Assembly (NCBI RefSeq): GCF_000524195.1
Contig: NW_020170385.1
Location: 2,028,058-2,092,057 of the forward strand
DNA length: 64,000 bases
Source: Echinococcus granulosus
Taxonomy: Eukaryota; Platyhelminthes; Cestoda; Cyclophyllidea; Taeniidae
Direction: 5' to 3'
In this document: piece after piece, positions 60,344 to 64,000 of the stretch
How the letters are laid out: each line of letters begins with the position of its first letter
Position numbering within the stretch: position 1 is the first letter of the stretch
The notes under the pieces: generated by a model
What the model was told of the DNA's origin: nothing
The model's database searches: none
The model's input: the letters and a program-made list of their open reading frames with translations, nothing else
Position numbers and translations under genes: made by a program

Positions 60344-63300
60344 ATGATTACCTCTGCACTCATGACGCCTGATGAGAAGCGTTATTTTGAGAATTTGGTT
60401 TCTTTTAACAGCAGAGTTAAAGTGTCTTGCGTTGCGCGTCTTTACAAGGCAGCGTATCAGAGTTGGATTCTAGTTTCCTCTGGAGTTGTTACACTCGAAG
60501 AACTTTTTGTCCTAAACGTTGTGTCAATTTGTTTCTACGGCAAAAAAGTGAGTTCTAGCCTTTCAATGCAATAACAAATACCTTTTGATAATTTTAAAAC
60601 ACTTATTGGCAAATGTTTGATAATATGGGTGGGAGGATATCGATTTTGCTCTTTTATTTATTGAATTGGCTTTATGGGCTGATCACAATTTGTAGGCGTA
60701 ATAGATGCTTTTACAAACATAAATATATCTTACCTAAACCTTTTTAATATGATTTTTCGGTCTTTTCAGCGAATTTTGAAGTTCAGTTAGTAATACGACT
60801 CGAGTTCCGTCGCAGTCGTTTGGTAAAAATGTCCTTTTTATTTCGCCGCTCTCTGTCATACACTGAAAACTTAATCTGATCTATCATAAAAAGACGAAAC
60901 CAGGTCTCAAATTGCATGGTTTTTTTTAAAGATGGACTATTTTGGAATACATGTTTTGGCCGGACCCTTTGTGATGTGGAGATGGACAATACATTATAAA
61001 AAGTCTACCGAGTATTCTCTAAACTAGGGCAATATTGTTGCTTCTGACTCCCACTGCACTTTTACACATTGGTGTTGTATTAATGCTGAGTTTGTGTGCT
61101 AAATTTTATTACTGAAACACGCACTTTTTAGAGTCCCTTTATTTTAGACAAAACTGAGCTGAATAACATTTGATACAACTCTATTTTTTAAATAATCTTT
61201 TAACTTTTTTTTCTGAGAATGTTGATTTTCTCAGATCTTTGGGGTCTGAAGTGTACAGTTGCAAATCAGTCCTTAGGTAAGGAAAACCGGTGGTTCTGAA
61301 GAAGGGAAATAAACGTTGTGCAAAATTTGAGAAAGCGTTTTTTTACTTGAAATTTACAAGAAGCATTCGTGCACTTGCCCTTCGGCTGCACAGTTTTGTG
61401 TCTTTCCTTAAGGTAATTGCACATCAAGGAAGTATGTGCATGCTAAGTTGTATTTGTTCAATTAACTTAAGATATAGATTATCTGACTAAATTATGCCGT
61501 TCTCTACCCATTTGCTTATTGTTACTTATGCGATTTCAGGAGGGTAGAAAACTAATCAAGACAGACTTGTATAAAGAGATGGAATACCAACAATGTACAC
61601 CTCAATTTCACTTATTCCATGGTGTGGTTTGCCCTCTCGGCTTGGCCTTTGCTTGCCCCAAGGAAGCAAATGACTTATTTACTTTTGTTCAGGCCAAAAT
61701 AAATCCTCCTCCCGCCCAAAATGGGAGGTTTGCTGCTTTGATGTATAAAGCAAAAAGAGTAAGGTTTTATTAATGTGTATTTTAATGAAATGAGATGCAA
61801 AATTAATGGTACAGCTATTCTGAATTATGACATTATGACGCCTGCAATTTGCGTATTTTACCAAATAAGTGCTTAGAAGTGCAAGGTGTTTAAACTTATA
61901 ACAAGAAACGATAAACTTAAATATTTTTGGCAATATTAGGCCTGGTTTTCGTGGTGAGGCATTCGTTACTTTATTCTTTTTTTATTACAGGGGATTCACG
62001 GAGTAGCTGAAAGGGTAGCGGTAAGCGAAATTACTTGGCTTGTTGCGGCTCATATAAACTATTCCAGGAGTCTGCAGTCTCAAAATTCATATATTCCACT
62101 GCTCAAGTCTGTTGTTTTTTTAATTTTTAGGGACATCTTCGAAATGAGAATCAGGTGAGTACAACTTTGTTGATAGTTATACCAGTGCCTCTATTGCTTT
62201 TAGTCTGTTAAATGGCAAATGATGCTCTATAGGCCAATGTAAAGTTTGACCAGAGTGGTTTCAAGCACATCGAGCACGTCGGCATGGATTCTAATGGAAA
62301 GGGCTTGAGAATCGAAGCGCAAACCAAAGAATTGGCCAAGGAGCTGCTTGAGGTACTCGGACTAAAAGCACAGTCTGAAATAGAGATGGCAGCCGTCATT
62401 AACCTGATTGAAAAGTGTGGAGTAACGGAGGTAAAAGCCTTATATTGGTCACTTTAGCCTTTCTTTGAAATTTTGTGGAATTTTTAAGTCCCTATTTTTA
62501 TTTACTACGATATTAATGTTCCTCCACTGTGCATATTTGCGATAAAATTTTGTAAATGTGAGGATGTCTCACTTTAGTGATCGAGAGTGGCTGGCTCATA
62601 AGGTTCGCAGATAATTTGTAACTAAACTTCTGATTGCATATAAGTTAGAGTACTTATTTGGAAGAGCAAATTATTCCTCCCCCAAAAAATCTGATTCCGT
62701 AACACACTATGCTCATTTGACTATCGGTTACTTAATGAGGTGCTTTTCTGTGTTTTCACTTGAACCTACTCTTGATGGGTGGCTGTGTCGATAAACCCAG
62801 CGCCACCTTGAAGCATGCGCAAGAGGGTGTTGAAATCCTGCGCCAGTGGTACAGCGAGCAGGAGGAAGGTCTAATCAGACATCGTGTTTTAATCAACTAT
62901 CATATTTTCCTTGTCTTATACGGACACATTCGCATTCTCAAGCAAAATGCGGAAAAAGGGATGGTTAACATTTCCTTGTGCAGATTGTGGGTGCAAGTGT
63001 TGCTAAAATATCATGCACCATAGCCTTTACTCCTGTCTCCGTTTTGAGAGAGTTCACTGCTTGAGATTTCAGGGGTTATGTTTGATCTGCAACCATCGAT
63101 ACCAAAAATGTTAATGCTCCTGCGAAACTCGTTTAAGGGTTGCACGTGTATTTCTGGCTGCCTTGTCTTCAACACGTTTGTTCTCGCCTCCGACGACGAC
63201 ACATATAACACAACTTCTGAACGCTACCGAAAATTTGATGGGGCATGCAGGTCTTTGGCTCCTGATTGAAATAATTCTTTATGTTTTTTACAGGTACAGG

Positions 63301-63771
63301 AAGCATTAGAAATTCACAACTATACGGAGTTGGAGAAGTCAACACGATCAACACCAGCAGTAACACCACCACCTGCACCACCACCACCACCACTTGCACC
63401 ACCTGCACCACCACCACCACTACCATCACAACAGCCGGCCAATGATGATCGCGGTAAACTGCTCAACTCAATTGAGGGGTTTGACGTCACCAAGCTAAGA
63501 CAGGTATAACACTCATTTATATTTCTCTATTTCATCACCGAAGCCCAATCACGCGGAAATTAGTGTGTTGAATGGGCAGTTCAATCCCGTCAAATGCAAC
63601 CCGAGTTTTTTTTCTGTTGGAAATTACGTCTAGGTAAAAAGAGCTGACGAGCCGGAAAGCCTACCTAACAAAGGCCCCATCGCTATGGCTTCAATCCAAA
63701 CAGCGTTGGCTCAAATGCTGAATGACCGTAGGAAGTATCTGGAAGGATGCGATTCAGATGAAGATACCTGA
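60344..63771 (+). CDS. WAS: WASP-family actin nucleation-promoting factor, 7 exons
   Basis: Relays Cdc42/Rac signals to the Arp2/3 complex. Exons: 60344-60547, 61540-61758, 61991-62020, 62131-62154, 62233-62430, 63294-63503, 63634-63771; all are multiples of three, giving 340 aa (human WASP 502). Domains in order: WH1 (residues 1-130; DLYKEM, FHLFHG, ANDLFTFVQAKI), a very short linker made of two micro-exons, CRIB/GBD (about 160-225; FDQSGFKHIEHVGMD and the helix AVINLIEKCGVTEVQEALEI), a proline-rich stretch (63363-63426), one WH2 (RGKLLNSIEGFDVTKLRQ) and a central helix (IQTALAQMLNDRRKYLEG). The acidic end is CDSDEDT and stops, without the C-terminal Trp that normally contacts Arp2/3. No basic patch precedes the CRIB. 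WASP versus N-WASP cannot be told apart here. A further upstream coding exon is possible but not needed. Confidence 0.88.
63363..63426 (+). repeat. CCA-rich tract encoding polyproline in WASP
   Basis: Near-perfect run of CCA/CCT codons interrupted by GCA and CTT, giving PPPAPPPPPLAPPAPPPPLP. Profilin and SH3 ligands of this type lie between GBD and WH2 in all WASP proteins. Confidence 0.85.
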
Positions 63772-64000
63772 CTAATAATTTCCACTTTCGTCACATTCTT
63801 GCTGTTACAAGTTCATTTATAGTTCATCTTTGGCAAAAATGCCATCGACGATGGGTTTGCATTCCTGAATTGGGAATTTCAAACCCTTTTTTGATCAAAT
63901 ATAAGCAGTGAAAAATTCTCGCACATGTTTTGTAAAATGTACTTACTTTCATCAGGTCGTCGTTAAACTATTTCAAGTACCAATCACAGCTTTAGTAATT
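63772..64000. other. 3' flank of the WASP gene
   Basis: AT-rich, no clear polyadenylation hexamer; the 3' UTR may continue past the window. Confidence 0.4.

Overview
This is animal (metazoan) nuclear DNA. Every gene that can be recognised is split by GT-AG introns, and several of those introns are extremely short (28-34 bp) beside others above 1 kb. There are no operons, ribosome binding sites, phage genes or CRISPR arrays. The mix of tiny and long introns, the AT-rich spacers and the divergence of the proteins would fit a flatworm (trematode or cestode). That is an inference; no marker in the window names the taxon. Four runs of exactly 100 N (1189, 24349, 36789, 47014) are scaffold gaps.

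Left part (1-12.2 kb). PCGF3-like Polycomb RING protein (-), ribosomal protein eS7 (-), a spinster-type MFS transporter (+) and TMEM120/TACAN (-) can each be assembled from start to stop. eS7 and spinster diverge from a 601 bp spacer.

Middle (12.2-53 kb). This part is sparse. It holds an orphan acidic 700-codon open frame (+, 23.4-25.5 kb) behind a CCAAT-rich promoter, the U6 snRNA exonuclease USB1 (-, 33.5-35.8 kb) and an intronless RING-type E3 ligase (-, 39.4-41.4 kb). Several chains of small exon-like segments (18.7-19.1, 21.3-21.7, 22.2-23.0 and 44.5-46.0 kb) look protein-like but match no family I recognise. They are listed at low confidence.

Right part (52.8-63.8 kb). Gene-dense: NDUFS8 (-) and CRNKL1 (+) diverge from a 295 bp spacer, SAE1 (-) converges on CRNKL1, and a WASP-family actin regulator (+) follows SAE1 head to head.

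The recognised genes are housekeeping: chromatin (PCGF3), translation (eS7), lysosomal and membrane transport (spinster), a membrane protein of lipid or mechanosensing biology (TMEM120), RNA processing (USB1, CRNKL1), ubiquitin/SUMO (RING ligase, SAE1), respiration (NDUFS8) and actin (WASP). They form no single pathway. No clear new biological system was found. The most notable points are introns near the minimum spliceable size, a WASP homologue that ends exactly where the Arp2/3-binding tryptophan is expected, a RING with Asp in place of its second zinc-binding Cys, and the orphan intronless protein. Exon boundaries were placed by eye from splice dinucleotides, reading-frame phase and remembered family sequences; no alignment was run.
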